From: Mycolicibacterium pulveris
Lineage (GTDB): Bacteria > Actinomycetota > Actinomycetes > Mycobacteriales > Mycobacteriaceae
Assembly (NCBI RefSeq): GCF_010725725.1
Contig: NZ_AP022599.1
Coordinates: forward strand, 1,302,001-1,366,000
Direction of reading: 5' to 3'
DNA length: 64,000 bases
A program made the position numbers and the translations under genes. The notes under the pieces are model-generated. The model made no database searches. It was not told the DNA's origin and saw only the letters and a program-made list of their open reading frames with translations. Shown here in pieces: positions 9,095-18,918 of this stretch (within the stretch, counting starts at the first letter, position 1; each line of letters starts with the position of its first letter).

Positions 9095-11135
9095 CAGGGC
9101 TCCCGAAGAAACCGGGAACCGGTTTGTCGTCCCCGCTCGGTAGCGTGAGCAGGAATCGCCGATCGAGGTACCGGTTGGCTTTCTCGCACGACGTTTCCGA
9201 AGCGAATGTGCAGCAGTGGCATGCTGCGCCATGTAGAAAGTCCTCAGGATCGCTGGGTGTTCGCATTGCACACACCGGGTCTGACGAGCAACGAGTTGCT
9301 CGTCGCAACGCCGAGATCACCAGTCCCTGCAATCGAGTAGGTTCTGCCAGAGCGACGAGTCCACCGAGCGTGCCCTCACTGTCTGACGCGGTAGTGCAAA
9401 TCAACAGTCCAGCCGCACCTTCGCGGTGCGCGGACGCCGGCCAGCCGTAGATTCGCTCGGTCAGGCTGGCCGCACCGTAACCACACGACATCGCCATCTC
9501 ACGAATCAAGATGTGGGACAGCGTATGCAGCAGCCAGTATCGCGGCGCGGGGAGCCGCGTATCTGGGTCGACGGCCTCGGCGGTCTCCGAGAACCTACGC
9601 GCGAAGTTACGGCGATTGGCCGCCCGATGCGCCGTCCATAACGGCGTGTTGTAGACGGTGTTCTCCCATTCCTCGACCGCATCGAGACTCAGCTGCAGGA
9701 AGATTCCCTCGCCACGGTCTTCGGTGGCCGGCACCCATGTGGGACTCCCGTTGCGGGTGAGTTTCACCAGCCGCCCCGGCAGGTCATTGACGCGGTCCAT
9801 CTCATCGAGACGGGTGAACCCGATGAAGGCGTTGACTTTCTTCATCTGGTTGACTGCGACGACCCGGCTGATCTGTGCGGGGAGCTCAGGGCCACGGGTC
9901 ATATCGGTCACCATCAGCCCGGTGGTGTTTTTCTGGGTGGGAAACAGCGCCGGCTTCTGCAGATATTGCCATTCGGGCACCAGCAGTTCGACCGGATCCC
10001 AGTCGTCTCGCTTCTTCTTGCGCTCTTCGTCAGACTCCGGCGGCGACAACGCATCCGCGATCGCAGAAGCAAGGCTCTCGTCCGAGTACGCGGTCAGGTC
10101 GATATCTTTCAGCTCTGCCATGCTTCGGATCACATCGAGTTGTCCAGCGAACTGCTTGAGAATGTCGGCGCCGAGTTCCAGGCGCAGTAGATCCCCAAGC
10201 GCTTCGGCCTTCTCGGCGTCGGTGCGGGGCATGACGATGATCGACTGGGTGGAAGCAAACCACAGGTTAGACGCGCCCATCATGATGAGAGCTGGTCTGG
10301 CGCTGCATTCTTTGTCGAAGGCATTCAGGTGCGGGTGCCTCCCGCGGCATGTTTGGGGCAGCTTGTCTCGACCGACCGAGCCTTGTGCCTCGGCCATGCC
10401 GCGGGTAGCCCCACACTGGGTGCACGCGATAATCGAGCCGACGCTCTTGCCTACGTTGGCGTCTCGCATCTTGAGGTCGGGGCGCTCCGCCTTTGGGCAC
10501 CGTCGTCCGCGGTGCACCCAGAGTTCGTAGGGGAACTCATCGAGATGACCGTTGGTACATGTCAATAGGTGCTGGGCAGGCACCGCAGGGCTTTCCCTTT
10601 GCCCCCTCTTTGTCCCTGTGCGCTGTGTGCCGCGGCCCGGGCAGCTCTTGTGGGTGAATTGTGCCAGGTCAGGCCGGAAGGGATGGGTGTTCGTGTAGCT
10701 GAACCGTGGCAGTGGGCCGAGGTAGTCGCATCCGGTACAACGCAACCATTGCGGAAACACCCTGGCTGGGATGCCGAGGTCTGCGCCTTCCGTGGCGAAT
10801 GAGTTCCGCTTGGGCTGCCACGGATACGGCCGAAGCGCCTCCACCTGATTGCCAAGGTGCATGCGGACTACGTTGAGCAGTCGGGGTTCGATGATCGACG
10901 GAATACGTTCGCGCCGTTTCCAAATAGGTTCCCAGTCGTCCAGGCCTGCCGGCATTACCGAGAACCCCGGCAAGTCCATGATTGCTCCGGGTCCATAGGT
11001 GTACAGCAGCGACGACGGTCTCGATGAGCCGACCTTGGCCCGGTTCTTCGCCACCGCATCTTCGATGTCAGTCAACGGATCCAGCGTCTCGTCCGGATCG
11101 TGGAGCATCACAGCGTCGGGTGTCGTGTCGGTCAT
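9084..11135 (-). CDS. drmB: DISARM DUF1998 protein DrmB
   Basis: 683 residues. The N-terminus contains SSLLYTYGPGAIMDLPGFSVMP, typical of DrmB. A cysteine-rich section includes LRCTGCDYLGPL and later CTNGHLDEF and CTQCGATRG zinc pairs. The C-terminal DUF1998 region (about 540-650) carries LHTLSHILIREMAMSCGYG, EGTLGGLV and a CHCCTFASETSC cluster. Known: DrmB partners the helicase DrmA, and the DrmAB complex binds DNA and loads on unmethylated or otherwise unprotected phage DNA. Its ATG shares one base with the drmA stop (TGATG), so translation is coupled and stoichiometry probably tied to DrmA. Confidence 0.93.
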   Translation of the reverse strand: MTDTTPDAVMLHDPDETLDPLTDIEDAVAKNRAKVGSSRPSSLLYTYGPGAIMDLPGFSVMPAGLDDWEPIWKRRERIPSIIEPRLLNVVRMHLGNQVEALRPYPWQPKRNSFATEGADLGIPARVFPQWLRCTGCDYLGPLPRFSYTNTHPFRPDLAQFTHKSCPGRGTQRTGTKRGQRESPAVPAQHLLTCTNGHLDEFPYELWVHRGRRCPKAERPDLKMRDANVGKSVGSIIACTQCGATRGMAEAQGSVGRDKLPQTCRGRHPHLNAFDKECSARPALIMMGASNLWFASTQSIIVMPRTDAEKAEALGDLLRLELGADILKQFAGQLDVIRSMAELKDIDLTAYSDESLASAIADALSPPESDEERKKKRDDWDPVELLVPEWQYLQKPALFPTQKNTTGLMVTDMTRGPELPAQISRVVAVNQMKKVNAFIGFTRLDEMDRVNDLPGRLVKLTRNGSPTWVPATEDRGEGIFLQLSLDAVEEWENTVYNTPLWTAHRAANRRNFARRFSETAEAVDPDTRLPAPRYWLLHTLSHILIREMAMSCGYGAASLTERIYGWPASAHREGAAGLLICTTASDSEGTLGGLVALAEPTRLQGLVISALRRATRCSSDPVCAMRTPSDPEDFLHGAACHCCTFASETSCEKANRYLDRRFLLTLPSGDDKPVPGFFGSPDVR

Positions 11136-14100
11136 CAGTCGTCATCCCCAACAGGCAACGTCCACCGCGGTGCCCCTTCGGGCACCCGCGTGAATAGGCG
11201 ATCCGGGATCGGGCTTACGAGGATGTTGATCTCCGGCTGGACTTCTCGCATCGAATTCGCGACGACGAATGGCGGCTGGGTTGAGGACGCAGCGTCAGCC
11301 TTCGCATTCTCCGGACTCATCAGCAACGGCAGATACTTGTCCCCGTCCCCGGTGCGTTCATAGACCAACGTCTTATGCATGTCGCTGGCGCGGCCGGCCC
11401 AGTCAGCCCACCGATCGATACGGTTCACCAACCGGTCGCTTGCATACTTCACCGCCGCCTCATCGAGTGCGGCGGCTGCGACTCGCGCTTTGAGGCGTTC
11501 CGCGGCTCGATCGACAGTGGCGCGTTGCTCTTTGATCCGCCAAGCATTCCGCTCCTGTGACAGCCCCTCGTCGAGAGGCGCTTGTACCACCCGCGCCACG
11601 CTGACCAATAGTCCGTCCAGACCGCGATCCAATGACGTCGGTGAGTACGGAGTAACAGATAGAGCTTCCACTTGGGAATAGAAAGTCTCGTGATAGTGGC
11701 GGAACTGTTCGAAGTGCGCCAGGTCGCGTGGTCGAGCCCAGTTACCGAGTGTCACGACCAAACCCGGACGTTTGGGATCGCGACCGACGCGCGAGGATGC
11801 CTGGATGTACTCGGCCGTGTTCTTCGGCTGTCCGACAACAAGCATCAACCCCAGGCGCTGCACGTCGACGCCAACCTGAAGCATCGAGGTCGCCAGGACG
11901 ACGTCGAACGGCGCCTCTTTACGAGTAGGCACCTTCCTGCCCTCGCGCTGAGCTTCCATCCGGGCCTGAAATGCTTCCGTGGTGTCGTAATCAGGATCGA
12001 ACTCCAACCCCAGACGGTCGAGCGTGCGGCCGATCTCCGAGGATGCGATTCGCGCCGTCAGCTCGCCGGAGTTGAGCAGTCCGAACGCTGCACCGTGGCG
12101 GGGTGGGAACCCGGAGTCTTTTCGTGGCCGCTTGACCCGGTTTTGAACGTCGTCCCCCATGTATCGGGTCATGCCGGCCAACTCGCGGGTGGCGTTGAAG
12201 TAGCCGACCAGTGTCATGTAGGGGTCGGCGGCAATGCCGCTGCGGTCCAGCAGGAGCTGACCGGCGGACAGTAGGACCTCCGAGACCCGTATCTCGGCAC
12301 TTGCCAAACGCACGCCCTGTGCGCTCACCCCAACATAGCGGCGCCCGGGTGTGGCCTCGGTGATGGAAATTTCGCGAGAGAAGTAGGTGTCTGAGACGTC
12401 GAGCACCTGAGGAGGAAAGATTTCGACGCGCCGCCCGTACAGCCCGCGCACCTGTTCCTGCGCGTTGCGTACGGTCGCCGTGGACGCGACGATCAGCGGA
12501 CGTACAGGCTTGCCGTCGGGGCCTTCCCAGGACGCCAGGGTCTCCACCGCGACTTCGAACAAACCAACCGCGGTGCCCAGGGCTCCGGTGATCAAGTGCA
12601 GCTCGTCCTGGATGATCAGGTCTGGTGGCCTCAGCCGCTTCACTGGATGAACGGTTGCTGTGGGGTATCCAGGCACCGCGGGGTGCGCGGTGGAGATGTT
12701 GCATGCGGCGTAGTCGGGATGAACGTACCCGTGACGTCCGCAGCGTCGGCCGACGTAGCCGAACAGGGCCGCGGCTTCGCCTTCGCGGGCCAGTCGGGCG
12801 AACTTATCGACGGTGGCTATGACGAATGCCGGTGTGAGACGGTAGATCTCCTCATCGACAGTCAGGATCGGCAACCCTTCGCTGACCTGTCCGCCCTTGG
12901 AGAATGGGCACCGCGCCAGGTCGTCGCCGCAGTAGACGAACACCCGCCGCGCGGTGGCGTCGGCTTTGACCTGGGAGGCTGTGATCGGGGTCCCGCACCA
13001 GGGGCAGCGCTGCACCTGCAGCACCGTGAGACGGTGCGCCCCGTACTCGTTGGCCTTGGTCAGCTGCTCGTCGGCCTCTTCGAAGCGTTTGGGACTTACA
13101 TCGGTGCCGACCCAAAGGCCAATCCGGAATGGTTCTGTCCCCCAGGTGGTTTCATCAGCTTGGCGAACCAGTTCGGCTGCACACACCAGTGTGGTCGCGC
13201 GCTGGAACTGCTGGGCAGTGAGTAACCGCAGCGTGTAGCGCATCAGCACCGCTACCCCGTCGCGGCCATCTAGTGGGCCGTCAGCGGATTCGACGATTCC
13301 CTGTCTGCGACGGATGGCGAACGTGTACGCCGCCAATCCGAGGTATGCCTCAGTCTTGCCGCCGCCAGTCGGGAAGAACAGTAGCTCGACTCGGGCCAAG
13401 TGTTCGGCGCTGCGCAATGGTGCCGATGGGTCGGTGAGTGCGCCAAGCTGCATCAGGATGAAAGCCAGCTGGAAGGGCCTCCAGGAGGCGGCCTTCGGGC
13501 CGGTTTCAGCGACCTTGGCCTGCGCGTCGCTGATCGACAGGCCGGGATCCGAAGCCCGCATTGCAGCAACCTGGGACGCGATGCGCTGGTCGCGCATCAC
13601 AGCATTCATGAACTGGAAGCAGCGCAACGCCTCTGCGTCGGCGACCACATATGCCAGTCCGTCCTGCAGCCGTTTGAGGGCACGGCGGCCCTCCAACAAC
13701 GCCAAATCCGCTGTCTCGCGGAGATGGTTCGGTAGCTCGGCGGCGGTGGCCTCCTGGGTATCGAGCCACTCACCATAGCCGGCTATCAGCGGCCCGAGTC
13801 CAGTGCGGACTTGGTCTGCAGTCGCGGTCGCCAGCGCATCCATAGAGAGCAGCGCATTTTCTACATCGCGCGCCTGGGTTTGCGGGGTCTCAGCAACCGG
13901 CAGCCAGGTGGTCCACACGGCGCTGGCGCGCCGTGAGCCTTTCTTGACCGTCCAGTCCGCCGAGCAGGTCCGCCCGATCGCGTACTCAAGCCGGTTGCGG
14001 TACTGCAGGTTCAGCCGCTGTACCTCGGGGTCGTGTTCCGGCCAAGCCTGTTCCAAAACATCACGAACCGGCAGGAACACTTTTTCTCCGCCGGCATCGA

Positions 14101-14848
14101 CATATAGCTTGGTTTGGAACATCCACATCCCGATTGGGATCGGCATCGGCGTTTCGCGATCGTTGCACAAGGCGATTTCGATAAGCACACGGTTATGAGA
14201 TGGGTCGTCGAAGCGGTCGACTCGCAGGCAGATAGTGTCGCGCAGCGGGATCGTCGTCGTCTGCCCGGCCTTTAGGTCTGCCAGCCGTACCGAACGTGGC
14301 TCTTCAACCGGGATGCGCTGGAAATGGCGGATCGGGCGACCGCCCTTCGTGACCTTGTCGGTCTGGACCGACTCGTAAGTCCCCCACGACGCGGTGACGG
14401 TGAACGACTCCAGGTCCGGTGGCACCTGGAATCGCAGTCCCATCGACGAGGGAATCATCAGGCCTTGCTTGGGCGCTCGGTCCTCAGGATCGTCGTCATC
14501 GGAGTCGGCTTCGTGCTCATCGGTTGGAGGAGCCGGGACGCCTCGCACCTCGGTTACCGCGTTCACATCGGCGCGGGGTTCGACGAGTTCACCGCGTTCG
14601 GTGTTATCCCCTGAGTCGGGACCACCTGCCGCAGCTCCACTGAGCCGTACCGGAGCGATGTGTCCGACCAGGTACTGCGAACGCGGGCTAAACGGCAATA
14701 GTTCGTCTGGGCCATGAATGGGTCCCAGAAGCTCACGTTCCAGGATGTCGACTAGATTTTCGCGAACGGTGAACGACGAATCGTCCGGCTCGTAGGTCAG
14801 CTCGTAGGCTCCCGCCGGGCCCTTTGACTTCTCACTGACCTCAGCCAT
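11135..14848 (-). CDS. drmA: DISARM helicase DrmA
   Basis: 1237 residues, a normal DrmA length. Seen: N-terminal region with LERELLGPIHGPDE; an acidic linker rich in D/E around 110-125; Walker A PTGGGKT at about 493-499; a zinc pair CPWC near 615 with further cysteines near 640; motif II as DELHLI (about 748); a C-terminal helicase lobe with TSMLQVGVDVQRLGLM and QASSRVGRD (arginine fingers of motif VI). Known: DrmA is the translocating SF2 helicase at the centre of DISARM. The start ATG overlaps the drmMI stop by one base (TAATG). Confidence 0.94.
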   Translation of the reverse strand: MAEVSEKSKGPAGAYELTYEPDDSSFTVRENLVDILERELLGPIHGPDELLPFSPRSQYLVGHIAPVRLSGAAAGGPDSGDNTERGELVEPRADVNAVTEVRGVPAPPTDEHEADSDDDDPEDRAPKQGLMIPSSMGLRFQVPPDLESFTVTASWGTYESVQTDKVTKGGRPIRHFQRIPVEEPRSVRLADLKAGQTTTIPLRDTICLRVDRFDDPSHNRVLIEIALCNDRETPMPIPIGMWMFQTKLYVDAGGEKVFLPVRDVLEQAWPEHDPEVQRLNLQYRNRLEYAIGRTCSADWTVKKGSRRASAVWTTWLPVAETPQTQARDVENALLSMDALATATADQVRTGLGPLIAGYGEWLDTQEATAAELPNHLRETADLALLEGRRALKRLQDGLAYVVADAEALRCFQFMNAVMRDQRIASQVAAMRASDPGLSISDAQAKVAETGPKAASWRPFQLAFILMQLGALTDPSAPLRSAEHLARVELLFFPTGGGKTEAYLGLAAYTFAIRRRQGIVESADGPLDGRDGVAVLMRYTLRLLTAQQFQRATTLVCAAELVRQADETTWGTEPFRIGLWVGTDVSPKRFEEADEQLTKANEYGAHRLTVLQVQRCPWCGTPITASQVKADATARRVFVYCGDDLARCPFSKGGQVSEGLPILTVDEEIYRLTPAFVIATVDKFARLAREGEAAALFGYVGRRCGRHGYVHPDYAACNISTAHPAVPGYPTATVHPVKRLRPPDLIIQDELHLITGALGTAVGLFEVAVETLASWEGPDGKPVRPLIVASTATVRNAQEQVRGLYGRRVEIFPPQVLDVSDTYFSREISITEATPGRRYVGVSAQGVRLASAEIRVSEVLLSAGQLLLDRSGIAADPYMTLVGYFNATRELAGMTRYMGDDVQNRVKRPRKDSGFPPRHGAAFGLLNSGELTARIASSEIGRTLDRLGLEFDPDYDTTEAFQARMEAQREGRKVPTRKEAPFDVVLATSMLQVGVDVQRLGLMLVVGQPKNTAEYIQASSRVGRDPKRPGLVVTLGNWARPRDLAHFEQFRHYHETFYSQVEALSVTPYSPTSLDRGLDGLLVSVARVVQAPLDEGLSQERNAWRIKEQRATVDRAAERLKARVAAAALDEAAVKYASDRLVNRIDRWADWAGRASDMHKTLVYERTGDGDKYLPLLMSPENAKADAASSTQPPFVVANSMREVQPEINILVSPIPDRLFTRVPEGAPRWTLPVGDDD

Positions 14849-17800
14849 TACAGCAGTGTCCCTTGCTCATCCGACACATCCTTAATGCGACGAGCTTTGC
14901 CTGGCTTCGTGGTCTCTTTGGCTTCCTTAGCGGCACGGCGGTGATTCTCTTCTAAGAGCCGGTCCAAAATTTCTACCCGCGCCGAAGGGCTTACCGTCCA
15001 ACGTTCCATTTGCCGGTAGGTGTGAAAGCCATGGTCGAGCGCGATGTCCGACCAGCCATACGCTTCCATCACTGCGTTGTCGAGTTCGATATGAATTTCA
15101 CGTATCCGCGCCACATCTGCGTCCGAGGCATCGGTGATCTGCTCGTCGTTCACGAGGTTGTAAAACTTGGTCAAGCCCAAACTACGCCGCAACAAGATCT
15201 CGCGACGCACCTCGTCCAGAGTGCGGCCGACTCCTTCCAAACGTTCGGTTACCTTTGGTCGTGGAAATGTCTCGAACACGTCGGAAGGCGTGTAGCGGAC
15301 TCCCACCCCCAACGTTGAGCCGTATTTTATCGCCCACAGCTGATGTACCGAGGATGACAAAGCGGCCTGGTCACCATAAGAATCCGTGGCGAAAACGCCG
15401 AGCATATGACTAAATACCTGACCAGTTGGTACTCGCACAGGCATTACCGAGTTACTCACTAGCGCTATCACTAATACTTCGTCCAAGTCAGCGATGGCCC
15501 TCCGGAGCGCGGGACGTTTATCGCCGTACTGCCACCAACGATCCCGATGCGCCTTGCGCTTGACTTTCTTTCGCTCGGGAAGAACACGTTCTTGAACACG
15601 CTCAAATGGAATCTTCCAACGCGAGGCCTTCTCTAAGGTCGCGTCGTTGAAGTCGATAACCCAACGTGATGCGGAACAGTTCGGACGAGAGTTCAGGTCC
15701 TCACCATTCAGGTACGGAAAAAGCACCGCGGCGTTGTGCGCATCCATCGAGATCCACTCCGCAGCTTCACTGGGGTCGACCACGAATCCCAGGCCAACGA
15801 CGACACAGCCTTGGAATGCGACACCAGCATTCGCAATTAGGCGGATTGGGTTTCCTTCGACGCGGCCGCTTGGCTCTAAAAGAGGGGAGATCCTTGCTAC
15901 AGGTACCCCGTCGCTGATTCGGGGTACAACATCGGCAACCTGCCCCACGGTGCCCCACACTGCCGCATACTCCAAGGAAGCATTTGCCACGGGCCATTGT
16001 TTGCTCTGAATAGCCCTCGTGATAGTGAATCCTGACTCAACCATCCTATCCAATCCCACTTCGCGGGTGTCCCCTTGCGCGATGGTATTGGTCGCGATCA
16101 AGCCTAAGGTCCCGCCGGTTGAAAGCAATGACTTAGCACGCAAGAAGAAATACGCGGCCTGATCAGCGTTACCGGTGGCACCCCGAGCGATCACATTCAC
16201 AAGCCATTCGCGGACTTCGGAACCGATGGCGCCGGAGATCTTCTTACCACCAAGAAAGGGCGGGTTGCCCACAATCGCATCGAAACCGCCGCGATTTAAG
16301 ATCACGTCGGGTGCTTCGATCACCCAGTGATTGGGAAGCCAGCGGTCGTAGTCAGTGTCGACCGTAGGCTTAAGACCCTTATCGATGATGGAGTGAAGCA
16401 TCGTGTAGTCAGGTTGGTCAGAGTCGGGATGCGCGGCCCTGACTGCGACTCGCAAGTTCTCGTAGGATTCATCCAGCGCCCTACAGGTTTTCCCCCCAAG
16501 TGGCAGCCCAGCTGCGACAATGCCGTCAGCAATCCTTCGCAATTCCGCTGTAAAATCACGCATTTGAGCAAGCTGTCGCCGCTTCGCTGCACTAGTCCGG
16601 GCCGGATTGTTCTCATCGACCTCGGTGGCGAGTTTTCGGCGCAGGTCGGCGGCCTTACTGATAATGGCGTCAATGTCGACGTCAAAGATGTCGAACATGT
16701 CTCCTGCCTGAACTCGGGATGGATCGATATGCAGCTTGCGCAGTTGGTCGAGACTGGTGATACCGAGCAACGAGTTTCCAAAAAAGATCTTGTCGTCGAC
16801 GAACGAGAAAGGCAGGTCGCGGTCGAGTGACACCAACCACAGCGAAAGCTTGCACATCTCGACGGCCATGTCGTTGATGTCGGCGCCGTAGAGGCAGTTC
16901 GCTACCACTTCGCGAATGGCTCGCCGGTGCAGATCATTGCGGTGTGCGTTTGCGGGATTCTCGGCGGTCCACGCTTCGACCACCCGGTCGGCCAGGTAGT
17001 TGGCAGCTGACACCAGGAATGCGCCAGAGCCACAGGCGATGTCGGCGACCTTTAGGCTCAGCAGGTCATCGGACGACTTGAGCTTCCACTGTGATTCATC
17101 GGCGGTTTGGTAGGGGCCAGGCTCGTAACAGAGCGGCTGCAGTGCGTGCAGCACGACTTCCATGGCCAGCGACTTGGGCGTGTAGTGCGCCCCGGCATTT
17201 TTACGTGATGGAGTTTCCTTGACGAGCAGGCCACCGTCGAGCACCACGAACGGGCGGCCTCGAAGGTCCAGACGCATGATGCCTAGCCAGGGCAAGACAC
17301 GATCACGCAGAGCGGCGTCGTCACCGACAGCCTGCGCCAGTCCGCTCACCACTGTCGGTTCCAACTGAGCACTAAGGTTTTTGACAATCGCAGCTACGGA
17401 TTGAGGTTTGGCTGATGGTTGGTCAACCGCAATGTGCGCGCGGATCGCTTCGGCGAGTTTGTTTGGTGCTGTGTTGGTAGCGGCAAGGCGCTCGAGCTCG
17501 GAAAGCGTGATCTCGGGTTCCTCGCCGCGGGTCCCCTGCAGACCGAGATGGGTCTGAGTGACGGTGACGGCGGTGTAGCCGAGCAATCCCTCGTAGATGT
17601 AGCCGATCTGCTCGACGTCGATGTCGCGGAACGAGATCCGGCGCGCCTCGCCGCCCTTGAGAATGGCCAGCTGCACTGAGCGTAGGACATGCAGCATCAC
17701 CCGGTCGGATACGGTGATCGCGAGAGTTCCGTGTGTCGTGGTTGAGGTTAGGAACGGGAAGCGTGCCGGGTCAAACAGAGAGCCACCATAGGCGGGCACC

Positions 17801-18918
17801 CGCATATTCTCAAAGGAAGCCCCTCCGTACAGAGCCTGGCTGGTCGCGAGGAGTCTGTGCCACGTGAGGGAAGTGGCGTCGAGGGCTTCCTCGCTCTCCT
17901 CGGCTTCCCTGCTTTGCAATCGATCCAGTTCGCGTGAGATCCCGTAACCCTGCTCAAACAGTTCTCCCGACGGCAAGAGGCCGCGTTCCTCGGCAAACAG
18001 CAGGAACACGATCCGCATCATGATGGTTACCGCTGCCTCGTAACTTTGGTGAGTCTCAACAGGCAGCGGGTCGGGTTCGCCGCGCTGACGAGCGTCGCGG
18101 GCAGACTCGGAAAAAGATTGGATGAGAAGCTCGACAGCGCTGCGCACCTGTGCGCCAAGGGCTTCGGTGATCTCTTCGGCTGCGGCCACCGATTGTTCGA
18201 ATAGCACCGGTAGCCGCTCGTCGTCCTTGCCGCCGATGATGTGCTGGCGCGAAATCAGCGTCAGGAAGGCGTCGCGGGTGCGGGGCTCCTCCACCCAAGT
18301 AAGTGCGTCCACGACCCCGGAGGCGGTCATGGCACCGGACCGTGCGCATACCAATGCCCACCAGCGTCCGTCGGTGACGATGCCGATCGCAATGCCGTTG
18401 CTGCGCAGCAGCGCTTCCATGCGGTCGATAGGGGTCGCCGCCCATAGGTCACTGGGAACTTGGCGCAGCGAATCGACCGGGTCGATCACTGACACCAGAG
18501 CACCGATGTTGCCGTCCGGATCCACTAATGCCGCCTGTGCACCAACAGTCACCGCCCGGTTGGGCGACTGCGCCTCCACTCCTGGAACGGACCCCCAAGC
18601 TAGTGATTCCGCCCAGCCGGCGACATCACGTAGAACAGTCTCCACCCATTTGTCCCGCGCGATCCGGTACGCATCTTCGGCTGCAGGGTCGTCACCGAAT
18701 GCGCGGTCAACGGCCTCCCACGCCGCTTCGAAGTCCTTGCGCGCGAACAGCAGGGCTTCTTTGCGGATGTCGTCCAGCGTGGGCATGCCTTGCGGCCAGA
18801 CACGTTTGAGCGGGGCGATCGCCAGGAATGGACCGTCAGTGTCGACAAGATCAAGCCACGCGCGGTGCAGCTCGGAGGCATTCGGTGTGGAGCGTCGGCG
18901 TGAGGTACGGGGCGCCAT
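14848..18918 (-). CDS. drmMI: DISARM N6-adenine methyltransferase DrmMI
   Basis: 1356 residues. S-adenosylmethionine motif I reads VADIACGSGAFLVSA (around residue 626) and catalytic motif IV is NPPF (around 885, DAIVGNPPFLGGKKI), the signature of an N6-adenine DNA methyltransferase of the large PglX/type IIG-like group. A target-recognition region should follow, in the C-terminal 450 residues. Known: in class 1 DISARM the drmMI product marks host DNA so that DrmAB ignores it. No nuclease PD-(D/E)xK motif is evident at the N-terminus, although I cannot exclude a divergent one. One-base stop-start overlap (TGATG) with drmD. The methylated motif cannot be predicted by eye. Confidence 0.92.
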   Translation of the reverse strand: MAPRTSRRRSTPNASELHRAWLDLVDTDGPFLAIAPLKRVWPQGMPTLDDIRKEALLFARKDFEAAWEAVDRAFGDDPAAEDAYRIARDKWVETVLRDVAGWAESLAWGSVPGVEAQSPNRAVTVGAQAALVDPDGNIGALVSVIDPVDSLRQVPSDLWAATPIDRMEALLRSNGIAIGIVTDGRWWALVCARSGAMTASGVVDALTWVEEPRTRDAFLTLISRQHIIGGKDDERLPVLFEQSVAAAEEITEALGAQVRSAVELLIQSFSESARDARQRGEPDPLPVETHQSYEAAVTIMMRIVFLLFAEERGLLPSGELFEQGYGISRELDRLQSREAEESEEALDATSLTWHRLLATSQALYGGASFENMRVPAYGGSLFDPARFPFLTSTTTHGTLAITVSDRVMLHVLRSVQLAILKGGEARRISFRDIDVEQIGYIYEGLLGYTAVTVTQTHLGLQGTRGEEPEITLSELERLAATNTAPNKLAEAIRAHIAVDQPSAKPQSVAAIVKNLSAQLEPTVVSGLAQAVGDDAALRDRVLPWLGIMRLDLRGRPFVVLDGGLLVKETPSRKNAGAHYTPKSLAMEVVLHALQPLCYEPGPYQTADESQWKLKSSDDLLSLKVADIACGSGAFLVSAANYLADRVVEAWTAENPANAHRNDLHRRAIREVVANCLYGADINDMAVEMCKLSLWLVSLDRDLPFSFVDDKIFFGNSLLGITSLDQLRKLHIDPSRVQAGDMFDIFDVDIDAIISKAADLRRKLATEVDENNPARTSAAKRRQLAQMRDFTAELRRIADGIVAAGLPLGGKTCRALDESYENLRVAVRAAHPDSDQPDYTMLHSIIDKGLKPTVDTDYDRWLPNHWVIEAPDVILNRGGFDAIVGNPPFLGGKKISGAIGSEVREWLVNVIARGATGNADQAAYFFLRAKSLLSTGGTLGLIATNTIAQGDTREVGLDRMVESGFTITRAIQSKQWPVANASLEYAAVWGTVGQVADVVPRISDGVPVARISPLLEPSGRVEGNPIRLIANAGVAFQGCVVVGLGFVVDPSEAAEWISMDAHNAAVLFPYLNGEDLNSRPNCSASRWVIDFNDATLEKASRWKIPFERVQERVLPERKKVKRKAHRDRWWQYGDKRPALRRAIADLDEVLVIALVSNSVMPVRVPTGQVFSHMLGVFATDSYGDQAALSSSVHQLWAIKYGSTLGVGVRYTPSDVFETFPRPKVTERLEGVGRTLDEVRREILLRRSLGLTKFYNLVNDEQITDASDADVARIREIHIELDNAVMEAYGWSDIALDHGFHTYRQMERWTVSPSARVEILDRLLEENHRRAAKEAKETTKPGKARRIKDVSDEQGTLL

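Noticed and set aside
14848..18918. Assignment of the methylase as BREX PglX
   Set aside because: The flanking genes are drmD, drmA, drmB, drmC, and no pglZ or brxC/pglY is present.
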